Shown here one piece after another: positions 26,793-39,085 of a stretch of DNA of 51,310 bases. A program made the translations under genes and the position numbers. The notes beneath the pieces are model-generated. The model ran no database searches, was not told the DNA's origin, and worked only from the letters and a program-made list of their open reading frames with translations. Source of the stretch: an uncultured Schlesneria sp. (GTDB lineage: Bacteria > Planctomycetota > Planctomycetia > Planctomycetales > Planctomycetaceae); contig CAIOKO010000035.1 in assembly GCA_903858935.1 (NCBI GenBank), forward strand, positions 1 through 51,310, in the 5' to 3' direction. The stretch's first letter is position 1. Every line of letters starts with the position of its first letter.

Positions 26793-29375
26793 ATGAACCG
26801 ATCAATCTTCAAGAGACTGTTCCTGGTTCCGGTGATTGCCGCCGGCTTCGTTGGGGGCGAATTACGCGCAGCCGAAAATTCGGTTCCCGCGCCGGTGTTG
26901 AAACATGTCTCAGGCGACGGCAACATTGCTCAGGCTTTGCTGTTTCAATTGCAGCAGGGATCTCTTGGCGTGACATCTCACGACCATTTGGTCTTCGTCG
27001 ATACATCGGCAAGTCAGATCGGTGCACATCGACTTCACGCTTTCACAGTGCTCGAATCGTTACTCAAGTCGCTTCCTGAAACGGACCGCGTGCAGGTTTT
27101 TGCCGTCGACGTTCAGGCTGAACCGTTGATGCCGTCGCTTGCAAGTCCTGCTGGCGATTCAGTCTCTTCAAGCCTTGCGGCGTTAAAGTCGCGGATCCCT
27201 CTTGGTGCCACAAATTTCCAGGCGATTATCCAGGCCGCTCTGCAGTCCGGTGCAGGCAGCCAGAAGTCGATCACGTACATCGGAGATGGGTTGAGTACCG
27301 CTGATCTGTTAGAGTCGAAAGAACTTCGCGGCCTGGTTGCACAATTGCGAAGCCAGAAAACGCCGTTCAACAGCTACGGTGTCGGGCCGCAAATCAACCT
27401 TCAACTGCTTGGTGTAATGGCACATCAAACCGGTGGCTATGTCGATTTCGACAGCCGTAAAGACGTCGGTCGAGATGGGGCAGGACAATCCCAACTAGCG
27501 ATTGACGCAGGGCAAAAACTGGGACGAGCAATCCAGCAACCAGTGTTTTTCCCGTCGCAAGTCACGCTGGCAAACAACGAAGTATCATCGTTGCCGCTGT
27601 TGCCGCTGCGAACCGATCGCGAAACGATCCATATCGTTCGCGGTAACCTTGCCGCCGATGCCCGAGTAGTATTCACAGCTGACAAAGCAGGTGAAACCTT
27701 GGAGTGGCGTCTTTCAGCACCGCTTGAGCAGCCAGGTTCCGCGTTTCTTGCCGCCGTTGCCGATCAGGTCGAAAAAGATCAGGGGTTAAGTAATTCACTT
27801 GCCGGCCGTAGCTTGATGCAGGTTTACCAGGGAAGTTTCATCGATTCGATGGAAGGGGCGTTACAGTACGGCGATCAGCAACTTGCCCGAGGCCAGTTCG
27901 AACAGGCTGCGGAAATTGCTCGTCGAGTTGGTGACGTTGATCCAGGAAATCGAGCTGCAAAATCATTGGCGAACTCGTCCGCAAGGCTTCGAGTCACGCA
28001 AGTTTCGCAAGTGCAGGCCGGGGATATTCCGGCAGCTCCTGAACCAGGCGAGCTTGAAAGCCGCGCAGTGCCAAATGCAAATTCCAGTCTGACTCGAGAT
28101 CAGGATCAAGCGATCCGTGTCAAAACAGAAAAGCTTCGCAACCAGGTCAGTAACGCAATCGACGGTGCCCGGAAGACGGATGATCCTGAGTCCAGTCTGG
28201 CTCAACTCAAACAAGTAGAGAATTCTGTTCGTTCATCGATTGACATTGCTCCAGAAGATCGCCTTCAACTGCAAAAGCGTTTGGAGAGCGAAATTAATCA
28301 GATGAAGAATCTGTCTGATAAACGAGCTCAAGATAAGGTTCACTTTGCTGAAGAGCTTTCTCAATTGGAAGCTCAAAAGCGATTGACTGAACAGCTTCAG
28401 CTGGATGAAGAACGCCTTGAAGGTCTGATTGACCGCGTTCGAGCGTTAATGTCCGAAGGTTTTCATGGACGTGAAGAGGCGTTTGGTGAAGCTCAGAACG
28501 TCGCAGACGTGGCAATCAATCTTCGACCGGGCGAAGGAACTTCGGCTGCGGCTCGTTTTGATTCGGAAGCCGCCCACCAGCTCGCACGTGCTAATCGATT
28601 AAGAGCACGCCGTTCCGATCAATTCCTGGAAGCTCTTTACCAAGTTGAGTTGGCTCATATTCCATTCCCGGACGAGCCTCCGATTCGGTTCCCTAATGCG
28701 GAAGTCTGGAAGGCCTTAACCGAACGGCGAAAAAAATGGGCAACTGTTGATCTTCGTAAAGATAGCCCCAACGAACAACGAATCCAACAAGCCTTGAAAG
28801 ATACGACTGAAGTCCAGTTTACTGATCAGCCTCTGAAAGATGCTCTGGAATATCTCGAAGATCTGCACAAGATCGAAATCTGGATTGACCAGCCCGCCCT
28901 GGCTGACGCTGGGATCAGTACCGATCAACAAGTGAACCTCGTGATGTCAGGTATTACGTTGCGAAGTGCATTGCGTCTGCTGCTCGAGCCTTTACAGCTT
29001 ACGTACGTAATCGAAGACGAAGTGATGAAAATCACGACCCAGGAAAAGGCCGACGAAAAAATGTCGACCCGCGTTTATCCGGTTGCTGACCTGGTAATTC
29101 GCATCCAGTCCGGTGGTGGTGGAATGGGCGGCGGTATGGGTGGTGGAATGGGCGGCGGTATGGGCGGCGGTATGGGTGGTGGTGGTATGGGCGGTGGTAT
29201 GGGTGGTGGTGGTATGGGTATGGGTGGTGGCGGTTTCGGCGGCGGTGGTTTCTTTAATATTCCACCGGAACAGGTCAAACCTAAGGCCAATAATGTTGAT
29301 GCTGCAAACCCTGCTGATGCTCCGAAGCTCGATAATTCAGCCGTTAAGAATCTGAAAAAAAAACGGAACAAGTAG
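26793..29375 (+). CDS. VWA-STN Gly-rich exported protein, N-terminal part of a larger frame
   Basis: 860 residues. A signal peptide (LFLVPVIAAGFVGGELRA) is followed by a von Willebrand A domain with MIDAS D70-T-S-A-S74 and GATNFQAII. A TPR/coiled-coil stretch follows (about 350-620). Next is a secretin/TonB short N-terminal-like (STN) module (672-755, FTDQPLKDALEYLEDLHKIEIWID to VMKITTQ). The tail is a Gly/Met repeat (about 772-822, GGGMGGG units). ATG follows GAGGGAAG. The frame stops at TAG just after nine A. The -1 frame is open from 29348 and continues the same protein in homologues I recall, so this is probably the first two thirds of a roughly 1300-residue protein. An envelope scaffold role is inferred. 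Confidence 0.8.
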   Translation: MNRSIFKRLFLVPVIAAGFVGGELRAAENSVPAPVLKHVSGDGNIAQALLFQLQQGSLGVTSHDHLVFVDTSASQIGAHRLHAFTVLESLLKSLPETDRVQVFAVDVQAEPLMPSLASPAGDSVSSSLAALKSRIPLGATNFQAIIQAALQSGAGSQKSITYIGDGLSTADLLESKELRGLVAQLRSQKTPFNSYGVGPQINLQLLGVMAHQTGGYVDFDSRKDVGRDGAGQSQLAIDAGQKLGRAIQQPVFFPSQVTLANNEVSSLPLLPLRTDRETIHIVRGNLAADARVVFTADKAGETLEWRLSAPLEQPGSAFLAAVADQVEKDQGLSNSLAGRSLMQVYQGSFIDSMEGALQYGDQQLARGQFEQAAEIARRVGDVDPGNRAAKSLANSSARLRVTQVSQVQAGDIPAAPEPGELESRAVPNANSSLTRDQDQAIRVKTEKLRNQVSNAIDGARKTDDPESSLAQLKQVENSVRSSIDIAPEDRLQLQKRLESEINQMKNLSDKRAQDKVHFAEELSQLEAQKRLTEQLQLDEERLEGLIDRVRALMSEGFHGREEAFGEAQNVADVAINLRPGEGTSAAARFDSEAAHQLARANRLRARRSDQFLEALYQVELAHIPFPDEPPIRFPNAEVWKALTERRKKWATVDLRKDSPNEQRIQQALKDTTEVQFTDQPLKDALEYLEDLHKIEIWIDQPALADAGISTDQQVNLVMSGITLRSALRLLLEPLQLTYVIEDEVMKITTQEKADEKMSTRVYPVADLVIRIQSGGGGMGGGMGGGMGGGMGGGMGGGGMGGGMGGGGMGMGGGGFGGGGFFNIPPEQVKPKANNVDAANPADAPKLDNSAVKNLKKKRNK
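29355..29363 (+). other. A9 run, candidate slippage or frameshift site
   Basis: Nine consecutive A form three AAA codons in frame. One extra A in the transcript, or a -1 ribosomal shift at A-AAA-AAA, moves reading into the downstream open frame. A 14-bp perfect hairpin (29423-29456, six-base loop) follows 59 bases later. Confidence 0.6.
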
Positions 29376-29422
29376 ACCCATCGGGGAAAGCGGAAGCGAT
29401 CGAAGACATCAGTGATAAAAAA

Positions 29423-29456
29423 CGGCGGAGTTCGTCAGATTCGACGAACTCCGCCG
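29423..29456. other. 14-bp perfect hairpin
   Basis: CGGCGGAGTTCGTC pairs with GACGAACTCCGCCG around AGATTC. It lies inside the -1 frame joining the two parts of the VWA protein. No U tract follows on the plus strand; on the minus strand six U follow, giving a terminator-like shape in the wrong direction. Confidence 0.6.
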
Positions 29457-29521
29457 CTTCCGTTGATGCTTCAAAGCGATCGCAAACTAAGGTTCCGCCG
29501 GTTTCCAGCCCAGAAGATCGA

Positions 29522-30736
29522 TTGGCTTTCTGGAACCGCTTCTTCGAAAAAGAAGTTCCACCTGAGATTGTACATGATGTCGTCCTTGAGCTTGTCGAAA
29601 GTCGCAAACATGAAGACGTGATTGTGTGTCTTGAACAGGCGATCTTGCACAGCCAAATTCAGCCCTGGATGTACCAGGTTCTGGCACTTTCCATGCAAGT
29701 CACTGGACGTCCCAAGGCGCAGATAGAGCGTGTCCTTCTATCAAGTCAGGATGTGATCCTGAACGATCCTCGCTCGATGATGCATCTGGCGGCTTATCTT
29801 GTCCGGTTCGAACGATTCGATCGCGCCTTGGAGCTTTACAGGCAAGCTGCGGCGCTAGACCCATCGCGTCCCGAGCCTTATGTTCTTGCTTTGGAGCTTG
29901 CGACACGGACAAAAAACTATAAAGCGATTGCCTGGTCCGCTCCTGAGGTGCTTACATTCTCATGGGTTAAAGGTCGTGAGCCGCTGAATCGATTGGCTGA
30001 AGAATCTGCAGCGATCGCTGAGTCGGCCCTGATGAAGAGTGGCGATTTTTCAAGAGCTTTCGAGCTTCGGGCCGAAATGCAGAAAGCTCGACGTCTGGAT
30101 CTCGTCGTTCGATTGGAATGGAGTGGACAGGGGGATCTCGATCTGCAAATTCGTGAACCCGGAGGAACGATCTGTTCCGCCGTACAGACGATGACTTCTG
30201 CTGGTGGGATTTTCGTTCACGATGGATTTGGGCCGATTCAAGACCACTGCTACGAAGAGTACCTTTGCCCTCAAGGCTTGGCGGGCGAGTATAGTGCCAT
30301 TGTGAAGCATGTGTCCGGCGACATTGTCGGAAAGCGAGCTCGAATAACAATTACGCGAAATCGAGGGACTGCAAACGAAGAATCGTTTACCGAAACGCTA
30401 TTTATCGGCCCGACTGATCAAAGTATTCGCTTTTCGCTTAGTCGAGGAAGACGGCAGCAGGCGAATTTGGAGCGACGCAATGGCGAGCTGAAGCTGAGTT
30501 CAAATCCGGGCGCCCGCCAGTCGGTCCTCGCTCAACTGGGTGCTGGAGGTGGCGTGGGTCAGATTGCTCAGCGAGGCGCAGCGGTTGGATTTACTCCCGT
30601 CATCACTCAAATTTCAGAGGGTGTCAGAATGAGTGCGATGGCAACGGTCTCGGGTGATAGAAGATATGTCCGGATCAACGCGAACCCTGTGTTCTCGGCG
30701 ATCACCGATGTTTTTTCATTTACGGTTAACCCTTAG
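29522..30736 (+). CDS. C-terminal part of the VWA protein: TPR-like plus DUF2135-like domain
   Basis: 404 residues from a TTG, but the frame is open from 29348 and there is no ribosome site before the TTG. The first half (about 10-170) is helical and TPR-like: [41 protein letters not shown]. The second half (about 190-280) has a beta domain [24 protein letters not shown] and [21 protein letters not shown], which resembles DUF2135/YfaP-type folds. The stop overlaps the ispG stop tail to tail by 11 bases. I think it is translated only as a fusion with the upstream frame, or is the stranded half of a broken gene. Confidence 0.65.
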   Translation: MAFWNRFFEKEVPPEIVHDVVLELVESRKHEDVIVCLEQAILHSQIQPWMYQVLALSMQVTGRPKAQIERVLLSSQDVILNDPRSMMHLAAYLVRFERFDRALELYRQAAALDPSRPEPYVLALELATRTKNYKAIAWSAPEVLTFSWVKGREPLNRLAEESAAIAESALMKSGDFSRAFELRAEMQKARRLDLVVRLEWSGQGDLDLQIREPGGTICSAVQTMTSAGGIFVHDGFGPIQDHCYEEYLCPQGLAGEYSAIVKHVSGDIVGKRARITITRNRGTANEESFTETLFIGPTDQSIRFSLSRGRRQQANLERRNGELKLSSNPGARQSVLAQLGAGGGVGQIAQRGAAVGFTPVITQISEGVRMSAMATVSGDRRYVRINANPVFSAITDVFSFTVNP

Positions 30737-31868
30737 ACTTTGAAGCGATGACGATGTCGAGTTCGGCTTTGAGACGTGGCAGAATTGCGTCGTAGGGGAA
30801 AGCTCCCAGTTCGAGCGAGCCTTTTTTCAGATTCACGAAGTTGGGTCCGCACCAAAGTCCAAGATCTGCATCGTCGGTTTCGCCGGGACCGTTGACGCGG
30901 CATCCCATCACGGCAATCGTGACCGCGTGGTCTTCGGCGTAAGCGGTCATCGCTTTCACTTGTTGAGCCAATTCGATGAAGGCTTCGTTTTCTACGCGAG
31001 AGCAACTCGGACAACTGATGATATTGAGTGTCTTAAGTCCGTAGTCCACGACTGAACGTACGCGTCCTGCCGCGATATCTTCGAGTATCTTTCGACCGGC
31101 GATGATTTCTTCAGACTTTTGCGAATTCGGGACCGTGAGTGAAACTCGGATCGTATCTCCGATCCCCTTGCTGATCAGCTGCTCGAATGCAATTCGAGTT
31201 TTGATGATCCCGTCGGGCGGCATCCCCGCCTCGGTAACGCCGAGATGTAGCGGAATATCGGGGCGTTTTTCTGCGAATCGCCGGTTTCCTTCGATGACCT
31301 TTCTGGGATCTGAATCCTTCAGCGAAACGCAATAACGCACGAAACCCATCGAATCGAGAAAATCACAGTGTTCCCAGGCACTTTCAAGCATCGGAGTGAT
31401 TGAGTCTTCCGGGTCGTACTTTTCCTTTTTGGCCGGATCGACCGAACCACAATTCACACCAACGCGCATCGCGCAGTCATGATCCTTCGCGACAGACGCA
31501 AGATATCTGACCTTTTCCTGCCAGGGCTTTTCGCGTTCGTGATGATAGAGATGACCCGGGTTGTAGCGAATCTTATCGACGTGTGGTGCGACGACTTCTG
31601 CCAGGCGATAATTTTCTTGCAAATCGACGACGAGATTCGCCTTTGTCTGTTTGCGGATTTCCGCCAACGCGGCAGCGTCCTTCGTGCTGTCAACAGCGAC
31701 GCGAATCACGTCAGCGCCAGCCGCAAACAAATCTTCGATTTGAGCAACTGACGCGTCGATATTCTGAGTTTGGGTCGCGGTCATGCTTTGAACGGCAATT
31801 GGATGTCCATCGCCAATTGTCGCCGAACCAATTTTGACTGCCCGAGTTGCGTTTCGTCGAAGTTCCAC
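30726..31868 (-). CDS. ispG: 4-hydroxy-3-methylbut-2-en-1-yl diphosphate synthase
   Basis: A 380-residue IspG (GcpE), the iron-sulfur enzyme converting MEcPP to HMBPP in the MEP isoprenoid pathway. The TIM-barrel part has [13 protein letters not shown] and DKIRYNPGH. The C-terminal part has the cluster cysteines in CPSCSR and the [10 protein letters not shown] motif. It is of the short bacterial type. The start is GTG at 31868, with AGGAAG upstream. No other isoprenoid genes are adjacent. Confidence 0.95.
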   Translation of the reverse strand: MELRRNATRAVKIGSATIGDGHPIAVQSMTATQTQNIDASVAQIEDLFAAGADVIRVAVDSTKDAAALAEIRKQTKANLVVDLQENYRLAEVVAPHVDKIRYNPGHLYHHEREKPWQEKVRYLASVAKDHDCAMRVGVNCGSVDPAKKEKYDPEDSITPMLESAWEHCDFLDSMGFVRYCVSLKDSDPRKVIEGNRRFAEKRPDIPLHLGVTEAGMPPDGIIKTRIAFEQLISKGIGDTIRVSLTVPNSQKSEEIIAGRKILEDIAAGRVRSVVDYGLKTLNIISCPSCSRVENEAFIELAQQVKAMTAYAEDHAVTIAVMGCRVNGPGETDDADLGLWCGPNFVNLKKGSLELGAFPYDAILPRLKAELDIVIASKSKG

Positions 31869-32060
31869 TTGTCGCTTCCTTGGTGTCGCCTTGTAGTACT
31901 AACTTTTTGTTTCTTCGCGAGCTACAAAAATTTCCACGGGAGAGCGATGCTCACGCCGAACTGCGCAGCAGGTACGCAGATTAGCGAGTGCTAGGCTGCC
32001 CCATTCAGTCGCGAGCAATGGCCAGCGCCGTGATCACATGAATGCGGATTCTAGTGGGCC

Positions 32061-32093
32061 ACTGACCGATGGTCCACCGGTGGATTGGTCAGT
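32061..32093. other. Inverted repeat between ispG and fliJ-like
   Basis: ACTGACC and GGTCAGT flank an inner perfect palindrome TCCACCGGTGGA. It lies 20 bases past the fliJ-like stop and could end that transcript, although it has no U run. Confidence 0.4.
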
Positions 32094-32112
32094 ACGAAAC
32101 GAGGCGAGATTT

Positions 32113-32553
32113 TTACGCGACTCTTCGATCTGGCTTCGCAAGATCATCAATGCTTCGAGCCTCATTTTTCGCTTCTATTCGATGGAATTCGGTGCGCTGA
32201 AGTTCCGCGAGCCGTTCAAGCGAACACGCAGCCTGGTCCGCGGAGATTAATCGCTTCAAACATTCCGCAAGAAGTAGCTCCGCGCTGGCAATGTCCGCTT
32301 CGGCGCGGCGCAGCTCTTGATTAAGAATTTCGATGTGACACTGGCGACTTTGGATCTGATCAACCACCCAGATGTCATCGAGCTTCATTTGACGAAGTTC
32401 GCTGATGACTTCGAAACGCGCTTGTGCGATTGCTTCCTTTTTGCTGGTGACTTCTGCATGTCTGCGTCGCGCCTGTGCGACAATCTGACGTTCCCGTTCT
32501 CGCTCATGTTGTCGCAGCTTCAACACGGATTCTAACCGGAAATGAAACGTCAT
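32113..32553 (-). CDS. FliJ-like coiled-coil protein
   Basis: A 146-residue coiled-coil protein. It opens MTFHFRLESVLKLRQHERERER, matching FliJ, the flagellar export chaperone/ATPase stator component, and is Gln/Glu/Arg-rich throughout. Family identity rests mainly on the first 30 residues. FliJ normally follows fliI in a flagellar operon, but neither neighbour is a flagellar gene. The ATG at 32553 was preferred to an upstream start because it places the FRLESVL motif at the N-terminus. Alternative: an unrelated coiled-coil protein. Confidence 0.6.
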   Translation of the reverse strand: MTFHFRLESVLKLRQHERERERQIVAQARRRHAEVTSKKEAIAQARFEVISELRQMKLDDIWVVDQIQSRQCHIEILNQELRRAEADIASAELLLAECLKRLISADQAACSLERLAELQRTEFHRIEAKNEARSIDDLAKPDRRVA

Positions 32554-34742
<2,189 letters not shown>

Positions 34743-34817
34743 TTCGCTTAGGCATCTGATTCTGAACTGACGCCTCGATAATTGAATAACTAACTTCACT
34801 TGATAGGACCAAAAATA

Positions 34818-35108
34818 ATGAAACTCAAGCCTCTTGATGACCGTGTTGTTGTCGAACCACTGACCGCTGAAGAGAAGACCGCCGGTGGTATCGTTCTGCC
34901 AGACACTGCCAAAGAAAAGCCACAACGCGGTAAAGTGATTGCGGTAGGACCAGGCCGATTGCTGGATAGTGGCGAACGAGCACCAATCGCTGTTGTGATT
35001 GGCGACGAGGTTCTGTTTGCCAAGTACGGCGGGACAGAAATCGAAGTCGACAAGAAGGACATTAAGATTCTTCGCGAGTCAGACATTCTCGCGAAAGTTG
35101 TTTCGTAA
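34818..35108 (+). CDS. groES: Co-chaperonin GroES
   Basis: A 96-residue Gro[31 protein letters not shown] is typical; the mobile loop is [12 protein letters not shown]. It caps the GroEL ring. The ATG at 34818 is chosen over an upstream in-frame start because AGGA lies ahead of it and the family starts here. It lies between two groEL genes, so it must serve one or both rings. Confidence 0.95.
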   Translation: MKLKPLDDRVVVEPLTAEEKTAGGIVLPDTAKEKPQRGKVIAVGPGRLLDSGERAPIAVVIGDEVLFAKYGGTEIEVDKKDIKILRESDILAKVVS

Positions 35109-35143
35109 CTTATCGCTCGAAATCGGATGTCGATGATTTGAAT

Positions 35144-35176
35144 TGACAGGGAGACCATGTGAAAAGGTCCCTGTCA
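35144..35176 (+). other. Hairpin between groES and the second groEL
   Basis: TGACAGGGA-g-ACC pairs with GGTCCCTGTCA around a nine-base loop, one bulged base. There is no U run, so it is more likely an RNA processing or attenuation structure than a terminator. Confidence 0.45.
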
Positions 35177-35235
35177 GTTCCTCGACTCCGGTCGCGGATG
35201 GCATTCTCTCATAATTTTTCCATTGGAGTCCCGTT

Positions 35236-36852
35236 GTGGCTAAGCAATTGTTGTTTGAAGATCGAGCCCGCATCAAGCTGCTTCACGGCGTGGAAACGCT
35301 GGCAAAGGCTGTTGCCGTGACGATGGGTCCCACCGGACGAAATGTCATTATCGACAAATCCTTCGGCAACCCTGTCGTAACGAAAGACGGCGTCACTGTT
35401 TCAAAGGAGGTCGAACTCGACGATCCTTACGAAAACATGGGTGCCAAACTCGTTAATGAAGTCGCATCGAAAACGAGTGACGTGGCGGGAGACGGTACCA
35501 CAACGGCGACAGTACTCGCTCGAGCAATTTACAGCGAAGGTCTTCGCGGTTTGACACTCGGGGCGAACCCGACTGTTGTCCGCAAAGGGATCGAAAAGGC
35601 CGTTGATGCTGCGATTGCGTTTGTTGAGAAGATGGCCAAGCCGGTCGAGAAGAAAGAAGAGATCGCTCAGGTCGGATCGATTTCGGCCAACAACGACCGG
35701 GTTGTCGGCAATCTGATTGCCGATGCGATGGAAAAAGTCGGTCGCGATGGCGTGATCACAGTCGAAGAAGGTAAGGGAAATTCAACAACTCTTGAATTGG
35801 CTGAAGGGCTTCAGTTCGACAAGGGTTACATTTCGCCTTACTTCGTGAACAGTCCTGAATCCATGCAGTGTGTGCTGGAAGACTGTTACATTCTTCTCTT
35901 CGAAAAGAAGATCTCCAGCCTTCGTGACTTTGTTCCGCTGCTGGAAAAGGTTGCTCAGCGAAGCAAGCCTTTGCTTGTGGTGGCGGAAGACGTTGACAGC
36001 GAAGCCTTAACGGCTCTGGTTGTCAATAAGCTGCGTGGTGTGCTGAATATCTGTGCCGTCAAGGCTCCAGGATTCGGTGATCGTCGCAAGGCCATGATGG
36101 GCGATATGGCCACGCAAACTGGTGGTACTTTGATTTCGGAAGATCTCGGCATCAAGCTTGAGTCGGTCGAAATCGCTCACTTGGGCCGTGCCAAGAAGGT
36201 TGAAGTCACCAAGGACACCTGCACGATCATTGATGGTGCTGGCGATAAAGAGCAAATCAAGGCTCGCGTTGATCAGATCCGTCGCCAGATCGAAGCAACC
36301 GAAAGTGAATATGACCGTGAGAAGTTCCAGGAACGACTCGCCAAGATGACAGGTGGCGTCGCCATCATCTCGGTAGGTGCTGCGACCGAAGCCGAAATGA
36401 AGCAGACGAAGGCTCGGATGGAAGACGCATTGCACGCGACTCGCGCCGCAGTGGAAGAAGGAATTCTTCCAGGTGGTGGTGTGGCGTTGCTGCGTGCCAT
36501 CTCGGCAGTCAGCGAAGTTAAAGCGAAGGGCGACGAGAAAATCGGCGTTCAAATCGTGATCAAGGCTTTGGAAGCCCCGATTCGCCAGATTGTCGCGAAC
36601 TGTGGTCTCGATGGCAGTGTTGTGGCTGATGAAGTTCGCAACATGCCAACGAACACTGGTTATGATGCGAACGCAGCCAAGTACGTCGATATGTACAAGG
36701 CGGGGATTATCGATCCTGCCAAGGTTGTGAAAAGTGCCCTTCGTAACGCTGCATCGATCGCAGGGTTGATGCTGACAACGCAGGTTCTCGTCACTCGCAG
36801 TGATGACACCGAAGGTAATAAGAAGAGCAAGGTCGAAGGATCGGTGCGGTAA
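35236..36852 (+). CDS. groEL: Chaperonin GroEL, second copy, without GGM tail
   Basis: A 538-residue chaperonin with all main motifs ([57 protein letters not shown]). It ends [16 protein letters not shown], with no GGM repeat. It differs from the first copy throughout, so duplication is old. The start is GTG, with GGAG seven bases upstream. Sequence divergence and the differing tails suggest separate client ranges or conditions, as in other multi-GroEL bacteria. Confidence 0.95.
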   Translation: MAKQLLFEDRARIKLLHGVETLAKAVAVTMGPTGRNVIIDKSFGNPVVTKDGVTVSKEVELDDPYENMGAKLVNEVASKTSDVAGDGTTTATVLARAIYSEGLRGLTLGANPTVVRKGIEKAVDAAIAFVEKMAKPVEKKEEIAQVGSISANNDRVVGNLIADAMEKVGRDGVITVEEGKGNSTTLELAEGLQFDKGYISPYFVNSPESMQCVLEDCYILLFEKKISSLRDFVPLLEKVAQRSKPLLVVAEDVDSEALTALVVNKLRGVLNICAVKAPGFGDRRKAMMGDMATQTGGTLISEDLGIKLESVEIAHLGRAKKVEVTKDTCTIIDGAGDKEQIKARVDQIRRQIEATESEYDREKFQERLAKMTGGVAIISVGAATEAEMKQTKARMEDALHATRAAVEEGILPGGGVALLRAISAVSEVKAKGDEKIGVQIVIKALEAPIRQIVANCGLDGSVVADEVRNMPTNTGYDANAAKYVDMYKAGIIDPAKVVKSALRNAASIAGLMLTTQVLVTRSDDTEGNKKSKVEGSVR

Positions 36853-36953
36853 CACGGACGACAGACGCGATATCCGGTGATCCGACCTTCCCGATTAACG
36901 GGTCGATTCGGTAAACCCGGTCTTGTCGGAAATCTGTAATCGATAACAATGAT

Positions 36954-36986
36954 CGAGCCGCCGGAGCATTCTCCGGCGGTTCGTTG
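36954..36986 (+). terminator. Terminator after the groE cluster
   Basis: CGAGCCGCCGGA and TCCGGCGGTTCG form a 12-bp stem (one G-U) around a six-base loop, followed by a weak U-rich TTGTGTAT. It separates groE from dnaJ. Confidence 0.6.
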
Positions 36987-37058
36987 TGTATCTAGATATC
37001 GAAAAAGCGACTGGCCGGCTGATTTTTAATGTCTGCCCAATGTTGGAGTGAAGCCGTG

Positions 37059-38186
37059 ATGGCGACGAAGCGGGACTATTACGAAGTGCTGGGTGTCGCC
37101 AAATCGGCATCTGAAGACGATATTAAGAAAGCCTATCGTAAACTGGCGGGAAAATTTCATCCCGATCGCAATCCAGGTGACGAGGTTGCAATTGTATCGT
37201 TCAAGGAAGCCGCAGAAGCGTTCGGTATCCTGAGTGATCCGGACAAGAAAGCTCGCTATGACCGCTATGGTCATGCCGGAGTCGAAGGGGGCTTCCAGGA
37301 CGTTGATGACATTATGTCGGCGTTCGGCGGCATTTTTGGCGGTATCTTTAACGGCGCTGGTGGCGGAAGTCGCGGACCAGGGGGGCCACGTGCAAGAAAG
37401 GGTGAAAGTCTTCAGACGTCACTGACGATCGAGCTGCTGGATGCCGCGGTCGGGTGTTCTCGGGAACTTCAGATCGATAAACATGTTTCCTGTGTCACAT
37501 GTAACGGGTCGGGTGCCAAGCCGGGAACACAGCCACAGAAGTGCGACTATTGCAATGGCCAGGGTCAGGTCATTCAATCGCAAGGTTTCTTTCGCGTACA
37601 AACGACCTGCCCATCGTGTCGAGGGCGAGGAACAAGTATTCGCGACAAATGTCCTGAATGTCGCGGGCAACGGGTTGTCAGCCGCCCGAATACGCTTGAG
37701 GTCAAAATTCCTGCCGGGATCGATAATGGCATGCAGCTTTGCCTGAGAGGTGAAGGTGAAGCAGGAGAAAATAACGGACCGCCGGGTGATCTATACATTG
37801 ATATCCGCGTGAAATCACATCCGCTGTTCAAACGTGATGGACGGAACCTGGCTTGCGAGGTACCGATCACGTTTGCCCAGGCGGCACTTGGGACATCACT
37901 GGATATCCCCATCCTGACGGGAAAGCACCACATTACCGTTCCTGCGGGGACTCAGCCGGGCGAAGTCTTTCGCTTGAAGCACCAGGGGATGCCAGATCCT
38001 CACGGAGGAATGAGAGGCGACCTGCTCGTCGAGTTTCATGTCGAAGTCCCGAAGAAGCTTAACAAGAAGCAGGAAGAGTTGTTGAGACAACTTGCAGAGC
38101 TGGATGACAAACAAGTTTCCGCCAAACGGAAGACCTTTCTAGATTCCGTCAAGGCGTTCTTTACCGTACAAGAGGAAGCGGAATAA
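37059..38186 (+). CDS. dnaJ: Chaperone DnaJ
   Basis: A 375-residue type I J-protein. The J domain carries H34-P-D36, followed by a Gly/Phe-rich linker (about 80-105, [14 protein letters not shown]). The zinc domain has four CxxC repeats: CVTC, CDYC, CPSC, CPEC. The C-terminal substrate-binding domains follow. It stimulates DnaK ATPase. I chose ATG 37059, which has GGAG ten bases upstream; an upstream in-frame ATG (37029) would add ten residues. Its TAA overlaps the grpE ATG (TAATG), so the two are translationally coupled. Confidence 0.95.
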   Translation: MATKRDYYEVLGVAKSASEDDIKKAYRKLAGKFHPDRNPGDEVAIVSFKEAAEAFGILSDPDKKARYDRYGHAGVEGGFQDVDDIMSAFGGIFGGIFNGAGGGSRGPGGPRARKGESLQTSLTIELLDAAVGCSRELQIDKHVSCVTCNGSGAKPGTQPQKCDYCNGQGQVIQSQGFFRVQTTCPSCRGRGTSIRDKCPECRGQRVVSRPNTLEVKIPAGIDNGMQLCLRGEGEAGENNGPPGDLYIDIRVKSHPLFKRDGRNLACEVPITFAQAALGTSLDIPILTGKHHITVPAGTQPGEVFRLKHQGMPDPHGGMRGDLLVEFHVEVPKKLNKKQEELLRQLAELDDKQVSAKRKTFLDSVKAFFTVQEEAE

Positions 38187-38713
38187 TGGCCAAACAGACT
38201 ACAGAAGCGAACGTTGATCCCGACGACGCTGATACGAATTCACCAACCCTGGCCGAACAACTTCAGGCGGCGCTCGGCGAGCGTGATCAATACAAGGAAA
38301 AATGGGCTCGAGCACTCGCCGATCTCGATAACTTCCGCAAGCGTGTTTATCGCGAGATGGACGACGAGCGAAAGTATCAGTCGGTACCAGTGCTGAAATC
38401 ATTGTTGCCAATCTTTGACGGACTTGATCGAGCCGTTTTCGCTGCATCTCAATCGAAGAATTTCGACGCCCTGCTGCACGGCGTGCAAATGACGATCAAG
38501 CAACTGGAAACAGCGTTAGGTGGTCACGGAGCAAAGCCGATCGTGGCAGCAGGCCAACCATTCGATCCGAATCTGCACGAAGCAATCAGCCAGGTGCCAT
38601 CGGCGGATCATCCACCAATGACAGTCATGAACGACGTCGAGCGAGGATACACGCTTCACGATCGAGTCATTCGACCAAGCAAAGTCATCGTTTCCGTCGC
38701 ATCACCGAAATAA
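38186..38713 (+). CDS. grpE: Nucleotide exchange factor GrpE
   Basis: A 175-residue GrpE. A helical N-terminus (EQLQAALGERDQYKEKWARALADLDNFRKR) leads to the beta head with FDPNLHEAISQVP and GYTLHDRVIRPSKVIVS. It releases ADP from DnaK. No dnaK is in the window. It is coupled to dnaJ by the one-base TAATG overlap. Confidence 0.95.
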   Translation: MAKQTTEANVDPDDADTNSPTLAEQLQAALGERDQYKEKWARALADLDNFRKRVYREMDDERKYQSVPVLKSLLPIFDGLDRAVFAASQSKNFDALLHGVQMTIKQLETALGGHGAKPIVAAGQPFDPNLHEAISQVPSADHPPMTVMNDVERGYTLHDRVIRPSKVIVSVASPK

Positions 38714-39085
38714 ACAATCAGGTGACTTGAGAAATCTTTCGGAACGGATTTGTTCTCGCTCTCATGCACTCTCGTTCCCAGGCTCGTTCCTGGGAACGAA
38801 TTTCTTCAATTCTCCACGTCGCGAATCGTCAAGCAACCCGCAACTCGAATTTTTTTCTTCATTCCAAATCAGGCCGAACGGTATTTTTCGGCCAGCGCAG
38901 GGGTTTCGTCATTACTGCAGGAATATCGTAAGTAACCGCGATTTGTGCCGGGGCACGATATTCCTGTCTCTCTGGATTTGATCGAAGTCCACCGAAAACT
39001 CTAGTACTGGTGTTGCCTTCAGACGCGATGTAAGACATATTGACTTGTGTTTTTGGGGGCCGCGTTGTGCGATCTTAACCCAGAT
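38714..39085. other. Intergenic region
   Basis: About 370 bases between grpE and the regulatory-like protein gene. It contains the palindrome at 38773-38798 and little else that I can identify. Confidence 0.4.
38773..38798. repeat. REP-like palindrome
   Basis: CGTTCCCAGG and CCTGGGAACG form a 10-bp stem around CTCGTT. Closely similar palindromes occur as dispersed repeats in many bacterial genomes; only one copy is seen here. Confidence 0.55.

Noticed and set aside
31983-31994. GAGTGCTAG resembling half of a CIRCE element
   Set aside because: The matching left half TTAGCACTC is missing, and the site is about 1 kb from groEL, behind the fliJ-like gene.
36007-36855. Long antisense open frame in the second groEL
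   Set aside because: Same reason: a shadow of a clearly coding sequence.
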